NCBI GenBank assembly: GCA_963575745.1
Contig: CAUYUJ010014321.1
Location: 351,861 to 415,860, forward strand
Direction: 5' to 3'
DNA length: 64,000 nt
Origin: Prorocentrum cordatum
Taxonomy: Eukaryota; Sar; Dinophyceae; Prorocentrales; Prorocentraceae
This document shows, piece after piece, positions 23,611 through 34,708 of the stretch. Below the pieces are notes generated by a model. That model did no database searches. It was not told the origin of the DNA and saw only the letters and a program-made list of their open reading frames with translations. Made by a program: the position numbers and the translations under genes. Within the stretch, counting starts at the first letter, position 1. The number at the start of each line of letters is the position of its first letter.

Positions 23611-23931
23611 TGTAAGCATCCAAAAACCGGATAGCGAAGCCAAGCACGGAACGCGCACGAGACCTCTGCCAGGCCGCCTGAAACGATCGCGGGACGCTGG
23701 AAACCTCGCAGGAGACGCTTGCAGGGGCGCCGTTTACGATGCGTGGGGCCCTGCAAAGCGCGCAAGGAGGATCTGCCTAGGAGCCTGGAAGAACTGCCGA
23801 AGCTCTTTCGAAGCTCTGCCGAAGCGCTTCGCGCACCCTGGAGCCACGCGTATTGGGAAACGCTAGGAAGCCACGCCCCCGGACCCGCTGCGAACTCCGG
23901 CGAGTTGCTCCGACGAGCGTGGACCGGCAGA
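23611..23931 (+). repeat. Module B, 3'-truncated copy
   Basis: It matches the module from GTAAGCATCCAAAAACCGG to GCGTGGACCGGCAGA, where the next header (CTGAGCGCC) takes over, removing the last ~70 bp. Confidence 0.75.
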
Positions 23932-25642
23932 CTGAGCGCCGGCGGTAAACCGTCAACCTTTGTTACCGCCGGGGGACTCGTAGAGCTTCCTGACAACATA
24001 TAATGTCGGAGAAAATTGCAGAGAACAAAATGTTTTTCAGCCCAATTCGAGTATCAGACCGAGTCCGGACCTCTGAATGCAGCAGACAGAGGCGTCTGAT
24101 GTCTCCGAATCGAGTCCTGTGATTACCCGCCCTGCAGCCCCCCTACAGCCCGAGCTAAGTGCAGAACGCCGACAGTAGCTCTCAAGATGACTGGAAGAAT
24201 ACGAAAAGTTTCGTGATTCTAGATCGCGCAGCAGACCGACTTCAGAGCTCTGGATTCGACAGGCGAACGCGCCTGATTATTCTGGGTGCGATAGGCGTGC
24301 TTACCTGTAACTGCCCTACAGCTCGAGTTAGTAGGAAATACCGACAAGGCGTATCAAGTTGAGTCGAATTTTACGAATAGGTGTGCGGGCCTAGCTCGGC
24401 TAGCAGACCGAGTTCAGACCTATGAATTCAACAGGCGAACGCGCCTGAATATTCTGAGTGCAATAGGCGCGCTTACCAGCACTGCAGCTGCCATACAGCT
24501 CGAGTTAAGTAGAAACAGCGCGTATCAAGTTGACTCGAATAATACGAATAGGTTTGCGAACCTCGGTCGGCTAGCAGATCGAGTTGAGAACTATGAATTC
24601 GACGACCGCGCCTGATCATTCTGCCTGCGATAGGCGTGCTTACCAGCACTGTAGCTGCCCTACAGCTCGAGTTAAGTCGAAAATATCGACAACGCGTATC
24701 AAGTTGACTCGAATAATACGAATAGGTTTGCGGACCTAGCTCAGCTAGCAGACCGAGTCCAGACCTATGGATTCATTAGGCGAATTCAACGCGCCTGATT
24801 ATTCTGAGTGTGAAAGGAGTGCTTACCAGCACAATAGCTGGCCTGCAGCTCGAGTTAAGTGGAAAATACCGACAACGCATATCAAGTTGACTCGAATAAT
24901 ACGAATAGGTTTGCGGACCTAGCTCGGCTTGCAGACCGAGTTCAGACCTATGGATTCAACAGGCGAGCGCGCCTGATGATTCTGCATGCGATGGGTGTGC
25001 CCACCAGCACTGTAGCTGCCCTACAGCTCGAGTTAAGTTGAAAATACCGACAACGCGTTCAAGTTGACTCGAATAATACGAATAGGTTTGCGGACCTAGC
25101 TCGGCTAGCAGACCGAGTTCAGACCTCTGGGTTCAACAGGCGAACGCGCCTGATCATTCTGCATGCATTAGCTGTGCTTACCAGCTCTGTAGCTGCCCTA
25201 GAGCTCGAGTTATGTTCGAAAAAACGACAGCGCGTATCAAGATGAGGTGGGGCGGGGGGGGTGGGGGGGGGGTGGGGGGGGGGCCCCCCCCGGTCTCGAA
25301 ACGGCCGTTCCCGCCAGAGTGCTTTTTGGCAGTAAAAGGTACTCGATCGAGCTGAGATCAAGATGGCGAGCGGGAATAAGATCGAATATCACGGGAAAAA
25401 ATACTAGAGCTCTAACGACTGGTCAAATTTCGAGAACATAATTTTCAACCGAGCAAAAGTTGTCAAAAGTTCCGTCGAGATTTTTCGAGCCAACTAGCTG
25501 TGGGGCGCGCCGGAATTACTCTTAGCTTCCAGCTATAACTAGCTAAGGGAAGCTCTACGAGTTATGTGGGCGTGTCTCCCTAACCACCCACCTCCGGCTT
25601 CTTCTCTGAAACCCTAAGCTCTCCAAGGAGCTATCCGGGAAA
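23932..25642 (+). repeat. Long satellite block with a G/C homopolymer insert and module B remnant
   Basis: The header is at 23932-23990. Eight monomers have anchors near 24187, 24360, 24532, 24708, 24885 and 25064, and the tail starts at 25241. Within the tail, 25246-25294 is a foreign G-rich/C-rich insert. After the class I end near 25560, 25564-25641 is the last ~78 bp of module B. Confidence 0.78.
25246..25294. other. G-run / C-run insert
   Basis: A 49-bp stretch of G runs closing with a C run splits the segment GATGA|CTCGAAACGGCC, which is continuous in other tails. It could fold on itself or form a G-quadruplex. A sequencing or assembly artefact is equally possible. Confidence 0.6.
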
Positions 25643-26837
25643 CTGGGCGCCGGCGGTAAACCGTCAACCTTTGTTACCGCCGGGGGACTCGTAGAGCTTC
25701 CTGACAACATATACTGTCGGAAAAAATTGCAGAGAACGAATAGTTTTTGAGCCCAACTCGAGTATCAGACCGAGTCCAGACCTCTGAATGCGACAGACGG
25801 GCGCGTCTGATGTCTCCGAATCGATTCCTGTGATTACCCGCCCTGCAGCCTCCCTACAGCCCGAATTGAATGCAGAACGCCGACAGTAGCTCTCAAGCTA
25901 ACTGGAAGAATACGAACAGTTTCGTGATTCTCGATCGGCTTGCAGACCGAGTTCAGACCTCTGGATTCAACAGGCGAACGCGCCTGATGATTCTGAGTGC
26001 GGTAGGTGTGCTTACCAGCACGGTAGCTGCCCTACAGCTCGAGTTAAGTGGAAAATACCGACAACGCGTAGCAAGTTCACTCGAATAATACGAATAGGTT
26101 TGCGCACCTAGCTCGGCTAGCAGACCAAGTTTAGAGCTAGGGATTCAACAGGCAAACGCGTCTGATCATTCTGAGGGCGATAGGGGTGCTTACCAGCGCG
26201 GTAGCTGCCCTACAGCTCGAGTTAAGAGGAAAATACCGACAACGTGTATCAAGTTGACTCGAATAATACGAATAGGTTTGCGTACCTAGCTCGGCTAGCA
26301 GACCGAGTTTTGACCTATGGATTCAACAGGCGAACGCGTCTGATCATTCTGAGTGCGATAGGGGTGCTTACCGGCACTGTAGCTGCCCTATAGCTCGAGT
26401 TAAGTAGAAAATACCGACAACGCGTGTCAAGTTGACTCGAATAATACAAACAGGTTTGCGAACCTAGCTCGGCTGACAGACCGAGTTCAGACCTCTGGGT
26501 TGAACAGGCGAACGCGCCTGATCATTCTGCATGCAGTTAGCTGTGCTTACCAGCTCTGTAGCTGCCCTAGAGCTCGAGTTATGTTCAGAAAACCGTCAGC
26601 GCATATCAAGATGACTCGAAACGGCCGATCCCGCCAGAGTGCTTTTTGGCCTTCAAAGTTACCCGATCGAGCTGAGATCAAGATGGCGAGCGGGAATAAG
26701 ATCGAATTTCACGGGAAAAAAACTAGAGCTCTAACGAATGTTCAAATTTTGAGAACAAAATTTTCAACCGAGCAAACGTCGTCAAAAGTTCCGTCGAGAT
26801 TTTTCTTGCCAACTAGCTCTGGGGCGCGCCGGAATTA
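25643..26837 (+). repeat. Hairpin-headed satellite block (class I)
   Basis: The header is at 25643-25702. Anchors lie near 25900, 26077, 26254 and 26432, with the tail from about 26610. The tail ends at GGAATTACTGG without a CTCTACGAG end. Confidence 0.8.
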
Positions 26838-28049
26838 CTGGGCGCCGGCGGTAAACCGTCAACCTTGGTTACCGCCGGGGAACTCGTAGAGCTTCCAAGC
26901 TCGACTTAAGTTGGGAAAACCGAGAGCACCTACCAACATTCTAACTCATAGTGAATATTTTTTTCCCTCTGAATGCGCTCCCCTACAGCCCGAGTTAAGT
27001 GCAGAAAACCGACAGCATCTCTCAGGATGACGCGAATAATATAATAGTTTCGCATACCTGTTTCGAGCAGCAGACCAGGTCTGAGCTTTCGAATCGACCA
27101 ACGAACGCGCCTGATGTGTGCAAATCGATTTCTATGACCCGCAGCACTGTAGCCTCCCCCAGCACGAGTTAAGTGCAGAAATTTGAGAGCACTGTTCACG
27201 ATGATTCAGACAATACGAATAGTTTCGCGAACCTAGCTCGGGTAGCAGGCCGAGTTCAGAGCTCTCGATACAACAGACAAAAGCGCCCGATAATTCTCAA
27301 TTGATTTCTGTGACTCTAGGCTCTGTAGCTGCCTTCAGCTCGAGGTAAGTACAGAAAATACGAGAGCGTTTGTCAAGATGACTCGAATAATACGAATAGT
27401 TTTTCGGATCTGGCTAGCAGACCGATTTCAGACCTCTGCGAACGCGCCTAATGATTCTGAGTGCGATAGGTGCTTACCAGCACTAAAGCTGTTCTGCAGC
27501 TCGAATTAAGTACAAAATACCACCCAGCGTATCAAGTTGACTCGAATAATAAGAATAGATTTGCGAACCTAGCTCGGCTAGCAGACCGAGTTGAGACCTA
27601 CTGATTCAACAGACGAACGCGCCTGATGATTCTGAGTGCGATGGGTGTCTTACCAGCACTGTACCTGCCCTACAGCTCGAGTTAAGTAGAAAATACCGAC
27701 AACGCGTATCAAGTTGACTCGAATAATACGAATAGATTTGCGCACCTATTTCGGCTAGCAGACCGAGTTCAGACCTATGGCTTCAACAGGCGAACGCGCC
27801 TGATGATTCTGAGTGCGATAGATGTGCTTACCAGCACTGTAGCTGCCCTACAGCTCGAGTTCAGTAGAAAATGCCGACAACGCGTATGAAGTTATCTCGA
27901 ATAATACGAATAGGTTAGCGGACCTAGCTCGGCTCACAGACCGAGTTCAGACCTCTGGATTCAACAGGCGAACGCGCGTGATAATTCTGAGTGCGATAGC
28001 TGTGCTTACCAGCTCTATGGCTGCCCTACAGCTCGAGTTAAGTACAAAA
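26838..28049 (+). repeat. Hairpin-headed satellite block (class I), first monomer deleted
   Basis: The header is at 26838-26896. The first monomer is shortened (CTCTGAATGCG joined to CTCCCCTACAGCCC near 26970). Anchors lie near 27026, 27199, 27377, 27538, 27716 and 27894. The block is cut inside a monomer at GAGTTAAGTACAAAA. Confidence 0.8.
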
Positions 28050-28408
28050 CTGGGAACCGGCGGTAAACCGTGAACCAGGTTACCGCCGGGGCCCTTGTAG
28101 AGCTCTTTTCTCGCACGCCGCTTCTCGGTACACATGCAGGAGAGTCGGGAGGTTGACCCGAAAAACTCGGAAAATCACGATTTTATGTTATCATCCAAAG
28201 AAGGTTTCGCCAAGTGTTTTGATAGTAATAGTGCACCTACAGACCTGAGAATTTATTGGCAGACGCGAAATAACCCACTACAGGTGCGAAAAATACCAAT
28301 TCTCAAAACGAATGTTCAAATCTCTCACAAAGTTCGTCCAACCGACCGAAAGTTCGCACATTGTCCGTCGGGGCCGGGTCGGCCAACTAGCTGCACCCCG
28401 CGCCGGAA
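28050..28408 (+). repeat. Class III module, second copy
   Basis: The header at 28050-28104 (CTGGGAACCGG) and the body parallel 5699-6104 with many substitutions. It ends at the shared GGCCAACTAGCTGCACCC and CGCGCCGGAA segment. Confidence 0.76.
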
Positions 28409-29606
28409 CTGGGCGCCGGCGGTAAACCGTCAACCTTTCTTACCGCCGGGGGACTCGTAGAGCTTCCTGACAGGATATAGTGTGGACAAAAATTCCAAAG
28501 AACGGCTAGTTTTTATTTAAGCCCAAGCGATTTCAGACCTCTAAAGATGACTCTAACTAAAAAACAAACAGTTTCGCAACCGAGTTCGAGTATCGAACCG
28601 ACTGCAGACCTCTGAATGCGACAGGCGGGCGAGTCTGATGTCTGCGAATTCACTCATGTGATTCCCAGCCCTGCAGCTCCCCTACAGCCCGAGTTAAGTG
28701 CAGAAAACCGACAGTATCGACTCGAATGATAATATAGTTTCGCGGACCTAGTTCGAGCAGCAGACCGCGTTCCGAGCTCTGGAATCGATCAACAGACGCG
28801 CCTGATGTGTGCAAATCGATATCTGTGACCCACAGCACCGTAACCCGCCCCCAGCACGAGTTCAGTGCAGAAAATGAGAGCACTTCTCAAGATGATTCGG
28901 ACAATACGAATAGTTTCGCGAACCTAGCTCGGGCAGCAGGCCGAGTTGAGAGCTCTCGGTTCAATAGACGAACGCAGTGATAATTCCCCGTCGATGTATG
29001 TGACAATGAGTCCTGTAGCTGCCCTCCAGCTCGAGTTAAGTGCAGGAAACCGAGAGCGTCTGTCAAGGCGACTCGACTAATAGGAATAGGTTTGCGGACC
29101 CAGCTCGGCTAGCAGACTGAGTTCAGACCTCTGGGTTGAACAGGCGAACGCGCCTGATCATTCTGCATGCATAAGCTGTGCTTACCAGCTCTGTAGCTGC
29201 ACTATAGCTCGAGTTATGTTCAGAAAACCGACAGCGCGTGTCAAGACGACTCGAAACGGCCGTTCCCGCCACCGAGCTTTTTGGCCTTCAAAGTTACCCG
29301 ATCGAGCTGAGATCAAGATGGCGAGCGGGAATAAGATCGAATATCACGGGAAAAAATACTAGAGCTCTAACGAATGTTCAAATTTTGAGAACAAAATTTT
29401 CAACCGAGCAAAAGTCACCAAAAGTTCCGTCGAGATTTTTCTTGCCAACTAGCTCTGGGACGCGCCAGAATTGCTCTTAGCTTCCAGCTATAACTAGCTA
29501 AGGGAAGCTCTACGAGTTATGCCTCTAGCTCATCGATGCCGAAGAGCTCTACGAGGTACTCTTAGCTTCCAGCTATAACTAGCTAAGGGAAGCTCTACGA
29601 GTTAAA
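28409..29606 (+). repeat. Hairpin-headed satellite block (class I)
   Basis: The header is at 28409-28466. Anchors lie near 28545, 28890 and 29070, and the tail starts at about 29246. Three CTCTACGAG module ends follow one another at 29500-29605, alternating class I and class II types. Confidence 0.8.
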
Positions 29607-30534
29607 TGGCGCCGGCGGTGAACCGTCAACCTGTCACCGCCGGGAACCTCGTAGAGCTCCTTGAATCCGTGAGAAAGCTCAGCATCAAAGCGGGAGCTTC
29701 TGGGAGCTTTTCTACAAAAACTTCAAGTTTCAAGTTGATTTTTTCGGAGTCAACATGAAGTCGGTTCCTTCAAGTGAACTGGTACTGAAAATGACTCTAG
29801 ATGGCCGAGCTGATCAGGGAACGAAGTTTATATCTCAATGCTCGGAGTAAAAATCTGCTTTTTCAAAATGAATTGTCAAATATCTTTCAAAAAATTGCAA
29901 AACCACCCAAAAGTTGTCACATTGTCCGCCTCGGCCGGCTGGACCAAAGTTCTCACTCCCAGCGAAGCTATTCATATGAAGTCTCGCGCTCTCAGTGAGA
30001 GCGCGAGACCATTCTGCGTCGACAAAAATGCACCAGAACTCTCTAGGTCACCCATAGATCGATATAAATTAGAAAAAAAATCATCCGACACAAAAAATAT
30101 AAAATTGTACAAATCGATATTTTTCATTGATTTTGAAAATTCTAATCAATTTGGGCACTCTCGAGGCTCCCATTCGATGTCTCGCATGTCGCTGCTTCGA
30201 TTGGAATGTACCTGGCATGCATAGCATGCACTCAGCTCGAGTTATCATCGAAACACCGTTCGCAACACGCATACATAGAGACAGTATTTCGAGCATAACT
30301 CCTGACTCAGCCATTTCTAGGAACTCTCGAGCTTCCAGTGTGACGCGCCAGATCATTCTGCATCGACTGGTGTGCGTGAGAGGTCTGTAGCTTGCTGACA
30401 GCTCGAGTTAAGTAAAGCCAACCACCGTCACCTGCCAAACTGCACTGCAGGCAAAGTCGGTTCCTGCAAGTCTTTTGACAGTAATATTGCCCCTAGAGCC
30501 CTGAAAATTTTACCAGCAGGTGCGCCATAGCTTA
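29607..30534 (+). repeat. Left arm of a 0.92-kb inverted repeat
   Basis: It begins with a class II header (29607-29661) and is mirrored at 33604-34525. The arms differ by scattered substitutions and small indels, for example CAACATGAAG here against CAACACGAAG in the other arm. Internal landmarks are a perfect 29-bp palindrome (29981-30009), an AT-rich core (30060-30140) and ATAGCTTA at the inner end, where another header is joined. No credible gene is present; identical short frames appear in both arms simply because the DNA is repeated. Confidence 0.85.
29981..30009. other. Perfect palindrome, 14-bp arms
   Basis: GTCTCGCGCTCTCA and its exact complement TGAGAGCGCGAGAC are separated by one base. 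The same structure is kept in the other arm at 34126-34154. Confidence 0.85.
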
Positions 30535-31112
30535 CTGGCGCCGGCGGTGAACCGTCAACCTAGTCACCGCCGGGAACCTCGTAGAGCTCCTTTCACGCCT
30601 AAGATTCTTCAGATTCGAAAGAGAGAGCTCCTGGAAGAATTTCTCGAAAACGGGGAAAATTGATTTTTTCGCGTCGACGTGAAGATGGTTCCTCCAAGTG
30701 TTTTGATAGTAAGATTGCGCCTACGGAGCTCATACTAAGACAGAGAGGCCGTCATAGTCGTTTACAGGTGCGAAAAATCTGCTTTCTCAAAATGAATTGT
30801 CAAATATCTTTCAAAAAATTGCAAAACCACCCAAAAGTTATCACTTTGTCCTTTCTGGCCGGGTGGGCCAACTAGCTCCACCCCGCGCCGGAATTCCTCT
30901 AGCTCATCGATGCCGAAGAGCTCTACGAGGTACTGTATGTGAGAAAAATTCGTTTTCTGAAAACGAATTGTCACTTGTAAGCGTCCAAAACCCGGATAGC
31001 GAAGCCAAGCGCGGAACGCCGCACCGCACAGGGACCTCTGCCAGGCCGCCTGAAACGATGCGCGGGACGCTGGAAATCTCGCAAGAGACGCTTGCAGGGG
31101 CGTCGTTAACGA
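30535..31112 (+). repeat. Class II module plus 5' fragment of module B
   Basis: The header is at 30535-30592 and the body resembles 11448-11745. The class II end (CGATGCCGAAGAGCTCTACG) lies at 30908-30930. Module B begins near 30973 (CTTGTAAGCGTCC) and is cut at GGCGTCGTTAACGA by the next header. Confidence 0.78.
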
Positions 31113-31512
31113 CTGGCGCCGGCGGTGAACCGTCAACCTAGTCACCGCCGGGAACCTCGTAGAGCTCCTCTCACTGGTAAGAGTGCAGAGCATCGACACA
31201 GAATCGAAAAATTGAGATTTTTCGAAAATCTTCAAATTCGATTTTTTCGATATGGTGGTACATGGTTTGTTCCTGGAAATTTTCCGATAGTAATACCTGG
31301 GCTACAGACTCCTTCTGCTCTCAGAATTCAATTTATATTGTTATTCACCGCTCAAAAATCTTTTTTCTTAAAATGAATTTCAAAACTCTGCAAAAAGTTC
31401 AGAAAACCGACTCAAAGTTATCACATTGTCTCTTTTCGTCGGGTCGGCTAACTAGCTCCACCCTGTGCCCGAATTCCTCTTCGCTCATCTTTGCCGAAGA
31501 GCTCTACGAGGT
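31113..31512 (+). repeat. Class II module, diverged subtype
   Basis: The header is at 31113-31169. The body has TTTTTCGAAAATCTTCAAAT, then a segment unique to this copy (31255-31380), and ends with TTGCCGAAGAGCTCTACGAG. Confidence 0.75.
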
Positions 31513-33533
31513 ATGCGTGGGGCCCTGCAAAGCGACGCAAGGAAAATCTGCCTAGGTGCCTGGAAGAACTCGCGAAGCTCTTCCGAAGCTCTGCCGAAGC
31601 GCTTCGCGCACCCTGGAGCCACGCGTATTGGGAAACGCTAGGAAGCCACGCTCCCGGACACGCTGCAGGCTCCGGCGAGTTGCTCCGGGGATCGTGGACC
31701 GGCGAAGGTGGGCGTGTGCTCCGCACCACCCACCGCCGGCTTCTTATCTGAAACCCTCAGCTCTCCAAGGAGCTATCCGGGAAAATCTTGCACAATGTTC
31801 CAAAAACCGACCCCAGGTTAACACATTGTCTCTTTTGGTCGGATCGGCCAACTAGCTCCACCCTGCGCCCGAATTCCTCTTAGCTCATCTCGTCGAAGAG
31901 CTCTACGAGGTACCCGGATAGCGAAGCCAAGCGCGGAACGCCGCACGGGGATCTCTGCCAGGCTGCCGGAGACGATGCGCGGGACGCTGGAAACCTCGCA
32001 GGAAACGCTTGCAGGGGCGCCGTTTACGATGCGTGGAGCCCTGCAAAGCGCGCAAGGAAGATCTGCCTAGGAGCCTGGAAGAACTGCCGAAGCTCTTCCG
32101 AAGCTCTGCCGAAGCGCTTCGCGCACCCTGGAGCCACGCGTATTGGGAAACGCTAGGAAGCCACGCTCCCGGACGGGCTGCCGGTTCCGGCAGGGCGCTG
32201 CGGGGATCGTGGACCGGCGGGGGTGGGCGTGTCCTCCTCACCACCCACAGCCGGCTTCTTATCTGAAACCCTCAGCTCTCCAAGGAGCTATCCGGGAACT
32301 TGTAAGCGTCCAAAACCCGGATAGCGAAGCCAAGCGCGGAACGCCGCACGGGGACCTCTGCCGGGCCGCCTGAAACGATGCGCGGGACGCTGGAAACCTC
32401 GCAGGAACGCTTGCAGGGGCGCCGTTTACGATGCGTGGAGCCCTGCAAAGCGCGCAAGGAAGATCTGCCTAGGGGCCTGGAAGAACTGCCGAAGCTCTTC
32501 CGAAGCTCTGCCGAAGCGCTTCGCGCACCCTGGAGCCACGCGTATTGGGAAACGCTAGGAAGCCACGCTCCCGGACGGGCTGCCGGTTCCGGCAGGGCGC
32601 TGCGGGGATCGTGGACCGGCGGAGGTGGGCGTGTCCTCCTCACCACCCACAGCCGGCTTCTTATCTGAAACCCTCAGCCCCCCAAGGAGCTATCCGGGAA
32701 ACTAGCTCCACCCCGCGCCGGAATTCCTGTAGCTCATCGATGCCGAAGAGCTCTACGAGGTATTCCTCTAGCTCATCGATTACGAAGAGCTCTACGAGGT
32801 ACGATGCGCGGGATGCTGGTAACCTCGCAGGAAACGCTTGCAGGGGCGTCGTTTACGATGCGTGGGGCCCTCCAAAGCGCGAAAGGAGGATCTGCCTAGG
32901 AGCCTGGAAGAACTGCCGAAGCTCTTCCGAAGCTCTGCCGAAGCGCTTCGCGCACCCTGGAGCCACGCGTATTGGGAAACGCTAGGAAGCCACGCCCCCG
33001 GATCCGCTGCGAACTCCGGCGAGTTTCTCCGGCGGGCGTGGACCGGCGAGCGTGGGCGTGCCTTCCTCACTACCCACCTCCGGCTTCTTCTCTGAAACCC
33101 TTAGCTCTCCAAGGAGCTATCCGGGAATTTTTAACCAACGACTTGTAAGCGTCCAAAACCCGGATAGCGAAGCCAAGCGCGGAACGCCGCACGGGGACCT
33201 CTGCCTGGCCGCCTGAAACGATGCGCAGGACGCTGGAAAACCTCCCAGGAGACGCTTGCTGGGGCGCCGTTTACGATGCGTGGGGCCCTGCAAATCGCGC
33301 AAGGAAGATCTGCCTAGGAGCCTGGAAGAACTGCCGAAGCTCTTCCGAAGCTCTGCCGAAGCGCTTCGCGCACCCTGGAGCCACGCGCATGGGGAAACGC
33401 TAGGAAGCCACGCTCCCGGACCCGCTGCAACCTCCGGCAACCTGCTGCGAGAATCGTGGACCGGCGGAGGTGGGCGTGTGCTCCTCACCACCCACGGCCG
33501 GCTTCTTATCTGAAACCCTCTGCTCTCCAAGGG
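31513..33533 (+). repeat. Run of five module B copies
   Basis: Copies lie at about 31513-31783 (5'-truncated), 31912-32298, 32299-32700, 32801-33127 and 33141-33533 (3'-truncated at CTCTCCAAGG). Between them are class II fragments with CTCTACGAGGTA ends (31784-31911 and 32701-32800). Neighbouring copies are very similar, so recent tandem duplication is likely. Open frames on both strands (SHAPWETLGSHAPG-type readings) recur in each copy; no recognised domain. Confidence 0.8.
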
Positions 33534-33603
33534 GGTCGGTTTTTGGAACATTGTGCAAGATTTGACAATTCGTTTTCATAAGTTGGATTTTTCCTACCTA
33601 CAA
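33534..33603. repeat. Short inverted copy of 31780-31812 plus linker
   Basis: GTCGGTTTTTGGAACATTGT and the following CAAGATT are the reverse complement of AATCTTGCACAATGTTCC at 31784-31801. It connects the last module B with the right arm of the inverted repeat. Confidence 0.65.
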
Positions 33604-34525
33604 TAAGCTATGGCGCATCTGCTGGTAAAATTTTCAGGGCTCTAGAAGCAATATTACTATCAAAAGACTTGCGGGAACCGACTTTGCCCGCAGTACAGTT
33701 TGGCAGGTGACGGTGGTTGGCTTTACTTAACTCGAGCTGTCAGCAATCTACAGACCTCTCACGCACACCAGTCGATGCAGAATGATCTGACGCGTCACAC
33801 TGGAAGCTCGAGAGTTCCTCGAAATGGCTGAGTCAGGAGTTATGATCGAAATACCGTCTCTATGTATGCGTGTTGCGAACGGTGTTTCGATGATAATTCG
33901 AGCTGAGTGCATGCTATGCATGCCAGGTGCATTCCAATCGAAGCAGCGACATGCGAGACATCGAATGAGCCTCGAGAGTGCCCAAATTGATTAGAATTTT
34001 CAAAATTAATGAAAAATATCGATTTGTACAATTTTATATTTTTTGTGTCGGATGATTTTTTTCTAATTTATATCGATCTATGGGTGACCTAGAGAGTTCT
34101 GGTGCATTTTTGTCGACGCAGAATGGTCTCGCGCTCTCACTGAGAGCGCGAGACTTCATATGAATAGCTTCGCTGGGAGTGAGAACTTTGGTCCAGCCGG
34201 CCGAGGCGGACAATGTGACAACTTTTGGGTGGTTTTGCAATTTTTTGAAAGATATTTGACAATTCATTTTGAAAAAGCAGATTTTTACTCCGAGCATTGA
34301 GATATAAACTTCGTTCCCTGATCAGCTCGGCCATCTAGAGTCATTTTCAGTACCAGTTCACTTGAAGGAACCGACTTCGTGTTGACTCCGAAAAAATCTC
34401 AACTTGAAGTTTTTGTAGAAAAGCTCCCAAAAGCTCCCGCTTTGATGCTGAGCTTTCTCACGGGTTCAAGGAGCTCTACGAGGTTCCCGGCGGTGACCAG
34501 GTTGACGGTTCACCGCCGGCGCCAG
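33604..34525 (-). repeat. Right arm of the 0.92-kb inverted repeat
   Basis: Reverse-complement counterpart of 29607-30534. It ends with the only hairpin header in this region that is in - orientation (34470-34525). Small differences from the left arm argue against a trivial assembly palindrome. Confidence 0.85.
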
Positions 34526-34708
34526 TCTGAAACCCTCTGCTCTCCAAGGAGCTACCCGGGAAAAAATTGTGAAATGTTTAGTTTTTTTTTTTTTCGAGCC
34601 AACTAGCTCTCCAGCGCGCTGGAATTACTCTTGGCTTCCAGCTATAACTAGCTAAGGGAAGCTCTACGAGTTAGTTATCACTTTGTCCTTTCTGGCCGGG
34701 TCGACCAA
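34526..34708. repeat. Module B 3' remnant and class I/II ends
   Basis: 34527-34562 is the last part of module B (TCTGAAACCCTCTGCTCTCC). A class I tail remnant and end (GGGAAGCTCTACGAGTT near 34657) follow, then a class II fragment cut at GTCGACCAA. Confidence 0.7.

Noticed and set aside
299-29606. CRISPR array (regular repeats)
   Set aside because: The unit is a diverged ~178-bp satellite without constant short repeats and unique spacers, and no cas gene is present.
30081-30390. Small frames in the inverted repeat arms
   Set aside because: Present in both arms only through duplication, overlapping on opposite strands, with no domain.
31513-33533. Repeated 80-145-codon frames in module B (both strands)
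   Set aside because: They recur in every copy because the DNA is repeated. Both strands are open and truncated copies keep no common start or stop.
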